Shown one piece after another: positions 53,212 to 61,712 of a stretch of 64,000 nt of DNA (positions within the stretch are counted from its first letter, which is position 1; every line of letters starts with the position of its first letter). The position numbers were made by a program, and so were the translations under genes. The DNA comes from Aequorivita xiaoshiensis. Lineage in GTDB: Bacteria; Bacteroidota; Bacteroidia; Flavobacteriales; Flavobacteriaceae. Where the stretch lies: contig NZ_JAIRBB010000009.1 of NCBI RefSeq assembly GCF_022008395.1, positions 49,584-113,583 on the forward strand, given 5' to 3'. The notes under the pieces are model-generated. The model did no database searches. It was given only the letters and a program-made list of their open reading frames with translations, and was not told where the DNA came from.

Positions 53212-53670
53212 TTAATCTATAACATTAATTCGAAGATCAGCTGGAATAATCCATTCAACTCCGTCGACATTCATAGCGACTTCGAGTTGAATTCTATCTT
53301 CACCAATATTTTCGGGTGTAAATTCAAATTCAAATTCACTTAATTTTTGATTTTTTAAAATCAATTCTCTTTCGTCATAATTTTCACCGTATAATCTGTA
53401 AACGTTGTATTCTGGAACATAATTTTTGTATCCGAAATCGAAATGAATTTTACTGGTTTCATTTACTTTAATATTTTCTTTACCTGAATTCTCTATTAGA
53501 TAAAAGGAAGATATGTTTTTTTCCTGCAACGTTTGAATCGAGTCTATTAATTTTGAGTTCAGTTTGGTTAATTTCGATACTGAGTTTTTCAATTCGGTTA
53601 TTCTGCTATTTTCGCAAGAATACAGAAAAATTGAAAAGGCTATAATTGTTAATGTCAGTGTTTTTCTCAT
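53212..53670 (-). CDS. Lipoprotein with coiled coil
   Basis: A 152-residue lipoprotein (start at 53670, MRKTLTLTIIAFSIFLYSC; an upstream ATG lies in the spacer). After the cysteine a heptad-like coiled coil (ITELKNSVSKLTKLNSKL to about residue 45) precedes a beta-rich C-terminal domain (KIHFDFGYKNYVPEYNVYRL...RIQLEVAMNVDGVEWIIPA). No family recognised. Confidence 0.6.
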   Translation of the reverse strand: MRKTLTLTIIAFSIFLYSCENSRITELKNSVSKLTKLNSKLIDSIQTLQEKNISSFYLIENSGKENIKVNETSKIHFDFGYKNYVPEYNVYRLYGENYDERELILKNQKLSEFEFEFTPENIGEDRIQLEVAMNVDGVEWIIPADLRINVID

Positions 53671-53671
53671 A

Positions 53672-53798
53672 TTGTGTGGAACGTGTGTGTATTGCTTATT
53701 GCGTAAAAACACGCACTAATTTTTCGGTTGAAAACCAAATTTAGCAAAATTTGACAAAACCCGGATTAAGAACTTTCGTAGCAATGAGCTCTATACGG
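53672..53798. repeat. R1-like spacer split by IS110 copy
   Basis: A diverged R1 copy: ACGTGTGTGTATTGC and CGCACTAA on the left, AAATTTAGCAAA in the middle and GTAGCAATGAGCTCTATACGGC on the right. The R1 right arm ends exactly where IS110 sequence begins (AAGTTTACAATTC), the same junction as in the copy at 60208. Confidence 0.55.
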
Positions 53799-54432
53799 CT
53801 TAAGTTTACAATTCATTAAAATTTTATATAAATCAGAAAGAACAAAAGAGCGGAGGAAGGTTACTATATACGATGAAGTTTTAGACTTCGACAACATTGA
53901 AAATCCCCTCTCTTTTACAACTTAAATTACGTTCTTCCAATAGTTATTGGGACTATGAGGCTTTTAGACCTAGTTTTCAAGCGATGTCCTGAGTCTGTCG
54001 ATGGATTATTGTGACCCAAGTAGCTGGTTCTTTCATAAATTTAATTTCTATGAATAAATATATGGAAACTTTAGGAGTTGACATTAGCAAGGATGTCTTT
54101 GACGTGCACGGTATTATAAGCGGCTACAACCAATTCAAATGATAAAAGGGGATTTGCTTGCTTTCAAAAAATTCTTTCACAAGATACTTTGGTGGCAAAG
54201 GAAACCACAGAATATTACCATTACAGTTGCCCAGTTTCTTTATGCTTTCAATGCCTGTAAATACAATAAAGCCTATCGTGAATTGTACGAACCAATAAAT
54301 TATAAAGGCAAGAAGTAAGAAGCTATCGCTCATACCTGTTGCTAATGAGTTCCTCAAACAGTGTTTTGCCATTGCAAAACAAGGGCTTTTTTATAACGAG
54401 AAATTTGTTTTGAATCTTGCAGAAAAATAATC
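53799..54432 (+). mobile_element. IS110-family remnant with internal deletion
   Basis: Left part matches the 5' region of the IS110 copy at 60344 (AAGTTTACAATTCATTAAA onward). The transposase starts at 54062 with METLGVDISKDVFDVHG, the first catalytic Asp of the IS110 DEDD domain, is frameshifted, reaches TTEYYHY, and then jumps directly to the C-terminal FNACKYNKAYRELYE and, after another frameshift, NEFLKQCFAIAKQGL. So more than half of the gene is deleted. It retains the hairpin region at 53840-53919. Confidence 0.8.
53840..53919 (+). ncRNA. Bridge-RNA-like hairpin in the IS110 remnant
   Basis: Long stem AAAAGAGCGGAGG / CCCCTCTCTTTT (53844-53856 and 53905-53916) enclosing an inner hairpin GAAGT-TTTAG-ACTTC (53875-53889). 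It corresponds in position to the hairpin at 60386-60467. The inner stem differs in sequence but remains paired. Confidence 0.4.
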
Positions 54433-54564
54433 GAAAATCTAAAAAAAATAGCTTACAGATTCATTATTTAATATGTAAGCGTAGCATACTTATGTAAAAA
54501 AATTAAAGAAGTAAAAATTTGTTTCTCACCTAAGTTCTTGGTTAGGCCATTTTTTTTAGTTATA

Positions 54565-55689
54565 TTAAAATGAATAACCAGCATTAAAAAATACTCCATT
54601 CATCGTGGGAGTTATTTCAGTTAGGATAAAATTTGAGTTGACCTTTATTTTGGCACCTAAACCAACATTCACAGTAGGTAAAAACACAAAATCTTTTCGA
54701 CTTCCATCAATTTTGTAATCTTCAATAATATAGTCGCTCATCATTAATACAGCTGCTCCTGCGCCAAAATAGCCATAGAGAATTATATCTTTTGAATTAG
54801 TCTGAAACTTAATTCCTACTGGAATGATATTTAACATTTGCCATCTATAATTTGATGTTCCACTTTTATATTGGTTATTCCATTTTTTATCATTGTAACT
54901 CCCATGATGATATACAATTCCATTTAAATATGAGAATCTATTTGATTTCTCAATAAAAGTTTTATTTCTATATACCCCAATTCTAAAATGTAATTCTTCC
55001 GATTTCAGACTTATTGGAATACCCACTAAAATATCGTAATTATATTCAAAGGGTTCCTGATATATTTCAATTGGATATTCATCCTGAAAATTTCTGTTAA
55101 ATGAGATGATGTCCTTACTTATCGATTTTTCGCCAAATCTTAAACTATTATTTTTTTCTACTTTTAAGTTTTCGTCTTTTTTTACAAATGATATATAGTG
55201 CTTATATTTACTATCCTTTTTTGAATAATTTTTACCATCTAATTTTATCTCATTTTTTTTAGGTTTTATTAATTGTGCTTCTCTTTTTGAATTATTATTT
55301 GTTATGAAAAAATCTTTTGAATTATTTTTTTTATGGCGCCAAACAAAAAGATCAATTTTACCTTTTACAATTCTTTTTGCAAAAATATATAAACTGTCTT
55401 TGGGGGTTTGATTATCGTTCAATATTTTCTTTCTCTCAAAAACTCGTCCAGAGCTGAAACTAAAACTCAATAGCTCATTAGGGGTATATTCTATATTAGT
55501 TTCATCCAATAAATTTCTTTTAAACCTAATCTTATAAGCTAATTCAGAGTCAATTTTGTTAAGAATAAAACCATAGATGGTATCTTTCTTTGTAGTTAAT
55601 ACATATCCTGAATCATATTTATCTTGAGAATATACAGAATGTCCTAGCAGTATAATCAGAATTAATAAGTTTATTTTTTTATTTTTCAT
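54565..55689 (-). CDS. Secreted protein, probable outer-membrane barrel
   Basis: A 374-residue protein; the start at 55689 gives the signal peptide MKNKKINLLILIILLGHSVYSQ. The N-terminal part (GYVLTTKKDTIYGFILNKID) resembles the start of the next gene's product (GYYIDNSNQKTNCLIKNIDW). The C-terminal part has alternating beta strands and ends in F (GVFFNAGYSF), as in outer-membrane beta-barrels. Family unknown; the pair may be distant paralogues. Confidence 0.6.
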   Translation of the reverse strand: MKNKKINLLILIILLGHSVYSQDKYDSGYVLTTKKDTIYGFILNKIDSELAYKIRFKRNLLDETNIEYTPNELLSFSFSSGRVFERKKILNDNQTPKDSLYIFAKRIVKGKIDLFVWRHKKNNSKDFFITNNNSKREAQLIKPKKNEIKLDGKNYSKKDSKYKHYISFVKKDENLKVEKNNSLRFGEKSISKDIISFNRNFQDEYPIEIYQEPFEYNYDILVGIPISLKSEELHFRIGVYRNKTFIEKSNRFSYLNGIVYHHGSYNDKKWNNQYKSGTSNYRWQMLNIIPVGIKFQTNSKDIILYGYFGAGAAVLMMSDYIIEDYKIDGSRKDFVFLPTVNVGLGAKIKVNSNFILTEITPTMNGVFFNAGYSF

Positions 55690-56027
55690 AAAATATATGA
55701 GTATTTTATTTCGATTTTTATTCACCGTATCCAAATTAAAGCTAATTGGTCTAGTATAAAAGAAGTAAGGCTTGTAAATAAACGATTAATTTTCGGGTTA
55801 TCCACAAGTCCAAACTTTTGCATTTTGCCCGTCCGTACCGAAATGGTAACATTTGGACGGGTTTTATATTAATTTTCTAAAACCCTACCGAAGAACTACG
55901 ACTTCCTAAATATAAGGTAATACAGTAGTCGTAAAAGAAGGGGTTTGGGAACTTCGCAAATACGCCAAAACTCTTTTATTAAGAATTATCCGACCTATTT
56001 TTTGTATACATTATTGTGGGTTGTTAT
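55690..56027. repeat. Spacer with hairpins between two barrel genes
   Basis: It contains the stem CCCGTCC / GGACGGG (55828-55834 and 55855-55861) with an inner GTACC/GGTAA pairing, and a weaker TACGACT / AGTCGTA pair. A palindromic spacer of a third type is likely, but only this one copy is present. No gene seen. Confidence 0.4.
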
Positions 56028-57215
56028 TTAAAATAACGAATACCCAAATATTACTGATAATGTATTATAATCAGAACTCCAAGCAATATAATCGCCTAAA
56101 ATTTCTCTACTTGTTTGATATCTCAATTCCAAACTATACTTATCATTATATTTATAACCCATACCAAAAGCTAGGTTATTCCTCGTATTAATTTCTAAAT
56201 CTACTTCAGAACTAAAATCAATAATTGAATTACTACTTAAATCAAGAATGTATGAGCCATTAATAAAAATTTTTGAATTCTCACTTAGAAAAAAATAATG
56301 TCTTATTCCAACTGGTATTTCAATTGATTTATAGTCAGCTATAACAGTCTGTTTATTTATTTCTTTTTCCGATTTAAAATATTGATAAGTTGGCTCAATT
56401 ATTAATGACCATTTATTAGCATTAAATGGCATAATGAATTCTGCCTCAATACCAAATCTAAATCCGATTTCATTATCAAAATCCGTATCTCTAGAGCTAG
56501 AAACACTATTTTGTATTGAAAGGGAAGAACTATTAAAACCAGGTCGAATACTTAAATTAAACAAGTCTTTTTTCTGCTTTTTTTCATAAATGATACTTTT
56601 TTCACCGTTACATTCATTATATTCAACAAAAAATTTAATTAGGTCATTTTTCTGATAATCTAGATTCTCAACTTTACTTATTTTGAAATCCGGACATTTT
56701 AGGTTATTCCAAAGTTGATTTTTAAAACTATTATTCTTACCGATTTTATAATTCGAAGTTTTGTAGGACTTGAAAACTAATTGCTCAATAACAGTATCCT
56801 CTGTGTTGTAAAAATATCTTATTAAATTTCCATCTTCAAATAGATACAAATTTGCTTTACCTTCAACTAATACTTTTAAAAATAGTTCCTCTTCTTTAAA
56901 TATAGGTTTCCTATGATTACTCAATTGATTAAATTTCTCGCTTGACCTATCAATATTTACATTACTTCTGATGTATTTTGAAACATTATCAATGCCAAAT
57001 TCTTTAATTAATTTTATGCTTGCCTTTTTTGACTCACTATTTTCGGATAATTTATATTCAAATTCGGTTGGATTATTTTTCCAATCAATGTTTTTAATTA
57101 AACAATTTGTCTTTTGATTAGAGTTATCAATGTAATATCCTTTCTCAAAAGAAATCTGTGAATAGCAATTAAAGCTTAAAACTGTTATTAAAAGAAATAA
57201 AAGTTGTTTTTTCAT
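56028..57215 (-). CDS. Secreted outer-membrane beta-barrel protein
   Basis: A 395-residue protein with signal peptide MKKQLLFLLITVLSFNCYSQ. An N-terminal globular part (to about 225) is followed by a C-terminal barrel (LFNLSIRPGFNSSSLSIQ...NKWSLIIEPTYQYFKSE...YKSIEIPVGIRHYFFL...LAFGMGYKYNDKYSLELRYQ...LSVIFGYSLF), ending in the Phe typical of outer-membrane insertion. It resembles Bacteroidota PorT-like/OmpA-barrel proteins. Function unknown. Confidence 0.7.
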   Translation of the reverse strand: MKKQLLFLLITVLSFNCYSQISFEKGYYIDNSNQKTNCLIKNIDWKNNPTEFEYKLSENSESKKASIKLIKEFGIDNVSKYIRSNVNIDRSSEKFNQLSNHRKPIFKEEELFLKVLVEGKANLYLFEDGNLIRYFYNTEDTVIEQLVFKSYKTSNYKIGKNNSFKNQLWNNLKCPDFKISKVENLDYQKNDLIKFFVEYNECNGEKSIIYEKKQKKDLFNLSIRPGFNSSSLSIQNSVSSSRDTDFDNEIGFRFGIEAEFIMPFNANKWSLIIEPTYQYFKSEKEINKQTVIADYKSIEIPVGIRHYFFLSENSKIFINGSYILDLSSNSIIDFSSEVDLEINTRNNLAFGMGYKYNDKYSLELRYQTSREILGDYIAWSSDYNTLSVIFGYSLF

Positions 57216-57267
57216 TATTATTTTAATTTGTTAATATTTGGCTTGTAAATGACTTTTAATAACCCAA

Positions 57268-57583
57268 AACGGCAGTCTGTCCCAAAACTACACTAATTTT
57301 GCTTTAAATTCAGTTGCAGGGTTAAGATTTCTGTATTTTATGAATTTTATAGAATTTCTCGGGAATGTGATTTTTAAGGCTTCCTGACTGGATAATTGGG
57401 CTATAGCAAGCATAACAACTTTTATAAATATATAAGATGTGCTAAAATGAAAATAGAAAAATCAATTTCTAAAAACCCATCCCAAACTAGACCAATTCCC
57501 ATAAAGACAAACGGACATACACCGGTTCCGTCAACCCTGCATTCATGTTATGTCGTACCGACCACACGAATGCTTAGTTATTG
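57268..57583. repeat. L repeat, copy B
   Basis: About 316 bp, starting AACGGCAGTCTG and ending GACCACACGAATGC-TTAGTTATT, highly similar to A and C. On the minus strand it holds a short open frame ending SIKFIKYRNLNPATEFKAK plus LV-stop, also open in copy C. Located between the genes at 56028 and 57596. Confidence 0.88.
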
Positions 57584-57595
57584 GCAGCTGGCTTT

Positions 57596-58363
57596 TTATT
57601 CGGCTATTTTTATTTCTCCAAGATAGTATTCGGTACCACCCTCTTGCTTGTAAATGTACTTATAACCATTATCATCAGATTCGTAAATCGTGACTAATAA
57701 TGGTACTTTATCCGAGTAATCATTATTATCTTGATATTCCCAAATTTGGTATTTACAATCTCCTGCCCATTTAATTTTTGATTTGTATATTTTACCATTT
57801 ACGGTTTCTAACTGAAAATCTTTTTCACGTTTAATTTTTATCAGATTATTTTGGTTGTCATAATATTTGAAATTACCGATCCTAAAATTTGAACATCCTG
57901 TATGGGGCGATTCGAATTTTTTTTCTTGTGACGCTTTAATTTCTTTTTCTATCTGTTTTAACATTTGTTCTCCCCAAGCCGCACCAACTTGCATTGATTC
58001 AGTTGATATTAATGGAAATTTTTTAACCATAGCTTGTCCAGAAGGACTACTGTAAAATTCGATAATAGATTTTACTTCTTCTTCAGTCAGATGTTTTTTG
58101 TAAATCGGAATTAGAGAATCAATCAAATTCTCGAAGCTGTACTCATAGATATTTGATTTGATTTTTTGCCAATATTCTGAGTTTTTCAAAATTGGATTTT
58201 GTTGCTCTTGTAATTCAATAACATTATTGGCTACAGTTTTCATTCTTTCCGTTGAGCCCATAACCTCAATCATATCTCGAATTTTGGAATCAATAGAATC
58301 CGTTTGAGAATATAAAATATTAGTAACTAAAATCGAAAGTGCAATTGTTATTATTTTACTCAT
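57596..58363 (-). CDS. Secreted DUF2059-like protein with extra C-terminal domain
   Basis: A 255-residue protein; the start at 58363 (MSKIITIALSILVTNILYSQ) is used because the upstream ATG lies in L repeat C. Residues about 20-150 look like DUF2059 (IIEFYSSPSGQAMVKKFPLI). The C-terminal part (about 155-255, HTGCSNFRIGNFKYYD...KSKIKWAGDCKYQIWEY) shares the C-x-x-F-x-x-G-x-F ... W-x-x-D-C-x-Y domain with the protein at 52663. The gene is bracketed by L repeats B and C in the same orientation. Confidence 0.65.
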   Translation of the reverse strand: MSKIITIALSILVTNILYSQTDSIDSKIRDMIEVMGSTERMKTVANNVIELQEQQNPILKNSEYWQKIKSNIYEYSFENLIDSLIPIYKKHLTEEEVKSIIEFYSSPSGQAMVKKFPLISTESMQVGAAWGEQMLKQIEKEIKASQEKKFESPHTGCSNFRIGNFKYYDNQNNLIKIKREKDFQLETVNGKIYKSKIKWAGDCKYQIWEYQDNNDYSDKVPLLVTIYESDDNGYKYIYKQEGGTEYYLGEIKIAE

Positions 58364-58387
58364 AAAGTCTCTTCTAAGGTTGCTACC

Positions 58388-58702
58388 AACGGCAGTCTGT
58401 CTCAAAACTACACTAATTTTGCTTTAAATTCAGTTGCAGGGTTAAGATTTCCGTATTTCATGAATTTTATAAAATTTCTCGGGAATGCGATTTTTAAAGC
58501 TTCCTGAGTGGATAATTGGGCTATAGCAAGCAGAATAATATTTAAAAATGTATAAGATGTGCCAAAATGAAAATAGAAAAATCAATTTCTAAAAACCCAT
58601 CCCAAACTAGACCAATTCCCATAAAGACAAACCGACAACACTAGTTCAGTCAACACTGCATTCATGTTGTGTCGTACCGACCACACGAATGCTTAGTTAT
58701 TG
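58388..58702. repeat. L repeat, copy C
   Basis: About 315 bp, same ends as copies A and B. B and C are direct repeats around the gene at 57596, so recombination between them would remove one gene plus one repeat unit. Confidence 0.88.
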
Positions 58703-58713
58703 TAAGCAGTTTT

Positions 58714-59280
58714 TTATATTTCAGTTATTAATCTTTCAAAGATTTCGAAATGATGCTTATCTGTTCTCATTTCAATTTTCAATTTGTCATTCCGATGGTC
58801 AATTTTATATATTTCTTCTGATAAGAAAAGATCTTTTAATATTTCAGTCAGTTTAAAAATCAATTGAGATGTACTGTTCTTCGTTTCCAGGATATATTTT
58901 TCAGACAAATTCAAGTTGGATACAGAATTATTTACAAATTTTTTCAAACAATCAGTATGTGTTTTTTTCCTTATTAGGAATTCAGAATTATGCGTTCCTT
59001 TTCTTTCAGTTTCCCATTCTGCCACTACTAATAGACTTTGATGTTTGGATGATAGCAATAAATTACCGCTTGATGTATAAGTTGCTTTCTTATACATCAA
59101 ATTCCAGTTTTTGGGTGCGTATATTTTTCCAAAAATTTGATAAGACCAAGCGTTGTAATTACCTTTTACTTTTCCGTTTTTTTTAGCTATATAATTTTCG
59201 AAATCAGCACAAAAATTTTCATTCATTTTATAAAATGGTGAAGACATTTCATTAGAAGATGCATTAGGTTTTATTTTCAT
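58714..59280 (-). CDS. Hypothetical protein
   Basis: A 188-residue protein with no signal peptide and no recognised family. It is rich in Lys, Asn and Ser (MKIKPNASSNEMSSPFYKMN at the start) and includes YNAWSYQIFGKIYAPKNWNL. It lies between L repeat C and an R1 spacer. Confidence 0.55.
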   Translation of the reverse strand: MKIKPNASSNEMSSPFYKMNENFCADFENYIAKKNGKVKGNYNAWSYQIFGKIYAPKNWNLMYKKATYTSSGNLLLSSKHQSLLVVAEWETERKGTHNSEFLIRKKTHTDCLKKFVNNSVSNLNLSEKYILETKNSTSQLIFKLTEILKDLFLSEEIYKIDHRNDKLKIEMRTDKHHFEIFERLITEI

Positions 59281-59300
59281 ATATTCATTTTTGGGAAATT

Positions 59301-59446
59301 GCTTACGTCTCAGCTATGAGTAGTTGCGTGGTTTAGTACTTAACTTTGCAAGTACGCACCAAACTGAAAATCCGCGTCCCGATAGCTATCGGGATTCAGA
59401 AGTAGGCGAGAACCAGCCATTAATTATACACGTTGTTGCCAGTAGT
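59301..59446. repeat. R1 palindromic spacer, copy c
   Basis: About 146 bp with the perfect 16-bp palindrome CCCGATAGCTATCGGG (59378-59393) in the centre, flanks TCCGCGT and GTAGGCGAGAACCAGCC, and the right end AATTATACACGTTGTTGCCA. The left part is more diverged. It separates the antitoxin gene's stop from the next gene's start. Confidence 0.8.
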
Positions 59447-59448
59447 GC

Positions 59449-59781
59449 TTATGCTACTTTAAATTCCGATTCATTCATTTCGACACTAAATCGAACGTTT
59501 GCTTTCAAAGCTCTAAACACTTTTAAAATCGTTTCTATAGTTACATTTTTAGTGTTTCTTTCCAATTTCGAGATTTGCGATTTTTGAACTCCGATTAATT
59601 CTCCGAGTTGCTCTTGAGTCAAATTCCGTTCTTTTCGAACAGACTTTATCATATCTCCAAGCACTTCCATTCGCAAGTCAAATTCGTATTTGTCACGTTC
59701 TGGTGTTCCAACTTTTCCAATGTCCTTGTCCTTCATTTGGTCAAGTGTCATCATTTTCATTTTTTTATTTTTCGTTGCCAT
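59449..59781 (-). CDS. HigA-like antitoxin (XRE family)
   Basis: A 110-residue protein with a helix-turn-helix of the XRE type (RNLTQEQLGELIGVQKSQIS and KLERNTKNVTIETI, about 56-88). The ATG at 59781 (MATKNKK) follows the toxin stop by 10 bp; an earlier ATG at 59802 would overlap it. Toxin-first order is typical for HigBA. It should bind and neutralise the toxin and repress the operon. Confidence 0.83.
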   Translation of the reverse strand: MATKNKKMKMMTLDQMKDKDIGKVGTPERDKYEFDLRMEVLGDMIKSVRKERNLTQEQLGELIGVQKSQISKLERNTKNVTIETILKVFRALKANVRFSVEMNESEFKVA

Positions 59782-59791
59782 AATTTCAAGT

Positions 59792-60124
59792 TTATTCGTC
59801 AAAATATTCAGCTCTAATTTTCAATGCTTTCTCAATTTCTGATTTTGGAACTTTACTAACCTTTTTTACCATTCCGTGTGTCGATAGCACAAGCGTTTCG
59901 GTTTTATCTGTTTTGTCCCAAAAGGCAAAGAGTCTGTATTGAATTCCTTGATAAAGTGTTCTAAATTCCCAAATGTCGTCTGTTAGTTTTTTAAACAGTT
60001 TTGGGTCATTTTCGAGTTTCGCTTTATCCAAATTGTAATAGATTTTCTTTTTTGCTTTAGCGTCTAATTTGGACATAAAGTCAATAGCTTGTTCAAGAAA
60101 AACTACCTCAAATTTTGGTTTCAT
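59792..60124 (-). CDS. HigB/RelE-superfamily toxin
   Basis: A 110-residue protein of the phage-derived Gp49-like/HigB family: FEVVFLEQAIDFMSKLDAKAKKKIYYNL at the N terminus and DIWEFRTLYQGIQYRLFAFWDK then LSTHGMVKKVSKVPKSEIEKA. Such toxins cleave mRNA on the ribosome. It precedes the antitoxin gene. Toxin-antitoxin pairs are common in cassette arrays, where they resist loss of DNA. Confidence 0.85.
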   Translation of the reverse strand: MKPKFEVVFLEQAIDFMSKLDAKAKKKIYYNLDKAKLENDPKLFKKLTDDIWEFRTLYQGIQYRLFAFWDKTDKTETLVLSTHGMVKKVSKVPKSEIEKALKIRAEYFDE

Positions 60125-60207
60125 TCAGTTTATTTGTCGCTATACTTTAGCAAAGATAACAAAAAAGTTGAATTATATGGAAACTTTTGGCGGTTTCGTC
60201 TGCATTA

Positions 60208-60343
60208 CTGGCAACGGTTTTGTGTATGATTTCGTTGCGTGTTTAAGCACTAAAGTTAGCAAATAAATCACAGATAGAAAGTCCGCGTCCCGATAGCTAT
60301 CGGGATTCGTAAGTAGGCTAAAACCAGCAATGAATTATACACG
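60208..60343. repeat. R1 palindromic spacer, copy d, interrupted by IS110
   Basis: Left arm CTGGCAACGGTTTTGTGTATG with GTTTAAGC and right arm GGCTAAAAC-CAGCAATGAATTATACACG pair over about 38 bases; core CCCGATAGCTATCGGG at 60289-60304. The right tip, GGTTGGCAA, is found at 61701 on the other side of the IS110 copy, so the element inserted in this spacer. Confidence 0.82.
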
Positions 60344-60385
60344 TCTAAAGTTTACAATTCATTAAATTTAGATATAAATCAGAAA

Positions 60386-60467
60386 GAACAAAAGAGAGGA
60401 ATAAGGTTATTATATACGCAGAGACTTAGATCTCGTCAACATTGAAAATTCCCTCTCTTTTTTGTTC
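60386..60467 (+). ncRNA. Candidate bridge RNA region of IS110
   Basis: A long stem GAACAAAAGAGAGGAAT / ATTCCCTCTCTTTTTTGTTC (60386-60402 and 60448-60467) enclosing GAGA-CTTAGA-TCTC (60421-60434). IS110-group elements are known to encode a structured bridge RNA in the non-coding region before the transposase, which pairs with target and donor DNA. Location, structure and covariation with the copy at 53840 fit; the RNA ends and guide loops are not determined. Confidence 0.5.
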
Positions 60468-60581
60468 ATTTTTTTATATGTCTTTTAAAGTTGTTCAAGA
60501 ACCTCATTCTTCGGTTTCTACACAGATTTCGTACTCCCGATAGCTATCGGGACTATGAGGCTTTTAGACCTCGCTTTTAGC

Positions 60582-60605
60582 CTGTGCTGAGCGCAGTCGA
60601 AGTAT
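60582..60605. repeat. FDSAQDR-type dispersed repeat in the IS110 5' region
   Basis: CCTGTGCTGAGCGCAGTCGA and flanks, 20 of 24 bases the same as the repeat in purL (11643). A diverged form, GATGTCCTGAGTCTGTCGATGG, lies at the matching place in the IS110 remnant (near 53980). Confidence 0.6.
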
Positions 60606-60723
60606 TGAAACTCGCGTAGATGTCCTTTCAAAAATCATTTTCTTATGAATAAAGATATTAAATTTTTTGAACTGCGAAGCACATCATGAATACCATATTA
60701 AAAAATAATAACGCCATGAATAA

Positions 60724-61668
60724 ATTGACATTAGCCACTTAGTTTTTGATGTTGCGGATTCTAATGGCAACTTTTACCAGTTTAAAAACACACTTTCTGG
60801 CTTTAAAAAGTTTGCAAAAATATTAGATATAGATAGCCATTGTGTCATGGAAGCTACAGGATATTATCATTACCAATTAGCTTATTATTTGTTAGAATCA
60901 GGTATTAGAGTTTCTGTAGAAAACCCATTAGCAGTTAAACGTTTTATACAGATGAAATTATCTAAAATCAAAACAGATAAGAGCGATGCTAAACAGATCT
61001 GTGAATATGCCAAACAAGTCGAATTAAAACTCTGGAAAGGTAACTCTAAGCACCAAACAGAGTGTCTTCAAATCACCAGACTCCTTGCTATTTATACAAA
61101 ACAAAGCACTATGATTAAAAATAAATTACACGGTGAATCTGTTTTAAGAAATCCAAGTAAAGCAGTTGTAAGCTCTTTAAAACGTAGTTTGAAGCAAGTG
61201 CAAAAAGAAATAAAAATGCTGGAAGACAAGCTTTTAATTTTGGTTAAACAAGAACATCAAGAAGTACTAACTCGATTAAAAAGCATTCCAGGTATTGGAA
61301 ACAAAACAGCCCTAATGTTGGTAGTTCTCACAGATGGTTTTGAACGATTTACAAGTGGTAGCGAATTGTGCAGTTATGCAGGATTGACTCCCGTAATAAA
61401 AAGAAGCGGTAGCAGTGTAACTGGCCGAAGTAAAATAAGTAAAATGGGAAACCAAAAACTTCGAAACTTATTATTTATGTGCAGTTTTAATGCTTGCAAA
61501 TACAATAAAGCCTGTAGGGATATTTATGAGCGATTAGTTGCTAAAGGAAAAAGTAAAAAATTAGCTTTAATTGCAGTATGCAATAAGCTCTTAAAACAAG
61601 CTTTTGCTATTGCTAAATCTGGATTAATATATGAGGATAGTTATAGAAGTACCATGGTGAAAAATTAA
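60724..61668 (+). pseudogene. IS110-family transposase, start disrupted
   Basis: The frame is open for 314 codons from 60724 but lacks a start: an ATG at 60716 (MNK) is in another frame, and TAA precedes 60724. The N-terminal DEDD RuvC-like domain shows IDISHLVFDVA (first Asp), MEATGYYHY (Glu) and KTDKSDAK (Asp); the C-terminal Tnp domain has IPGIGNKTA, the serine motif RSGSSVTGRS and FNACKYNKACRDIYE. All catalytic residues are present, so a small deletion near the start probably inactivated it recently. Translation from 60847 would lose the first catalytic Asp. Confidence 0.85.
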
Positions 61669-61712
61669 TACATTTTTACTTGTTTTTTACCACAGTACAT
61701 GGTTGGCAATAG

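Larger units (their letters stand above)
60344..61698 (+). mobile_element. IS110-family insertion sequence
   Basis: About 1.35 kb: a 372-bp 5' non-coding region, the transposase gene and a short 3' tail ending TTACCACAGTAC. No terminal inverted repeats are seen, as is normal for IS110. Left and right junctions are defined by comparison with the remnants at 53799 and 50724 and with intact R1 spacers. The 5' region holds a hairpin (candidate bridge RNA), a CCCGATAGCTATCGGG palindrome (60536-60551) and an FDSAQDR-type repeat (60582). Confidence 0.85.
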
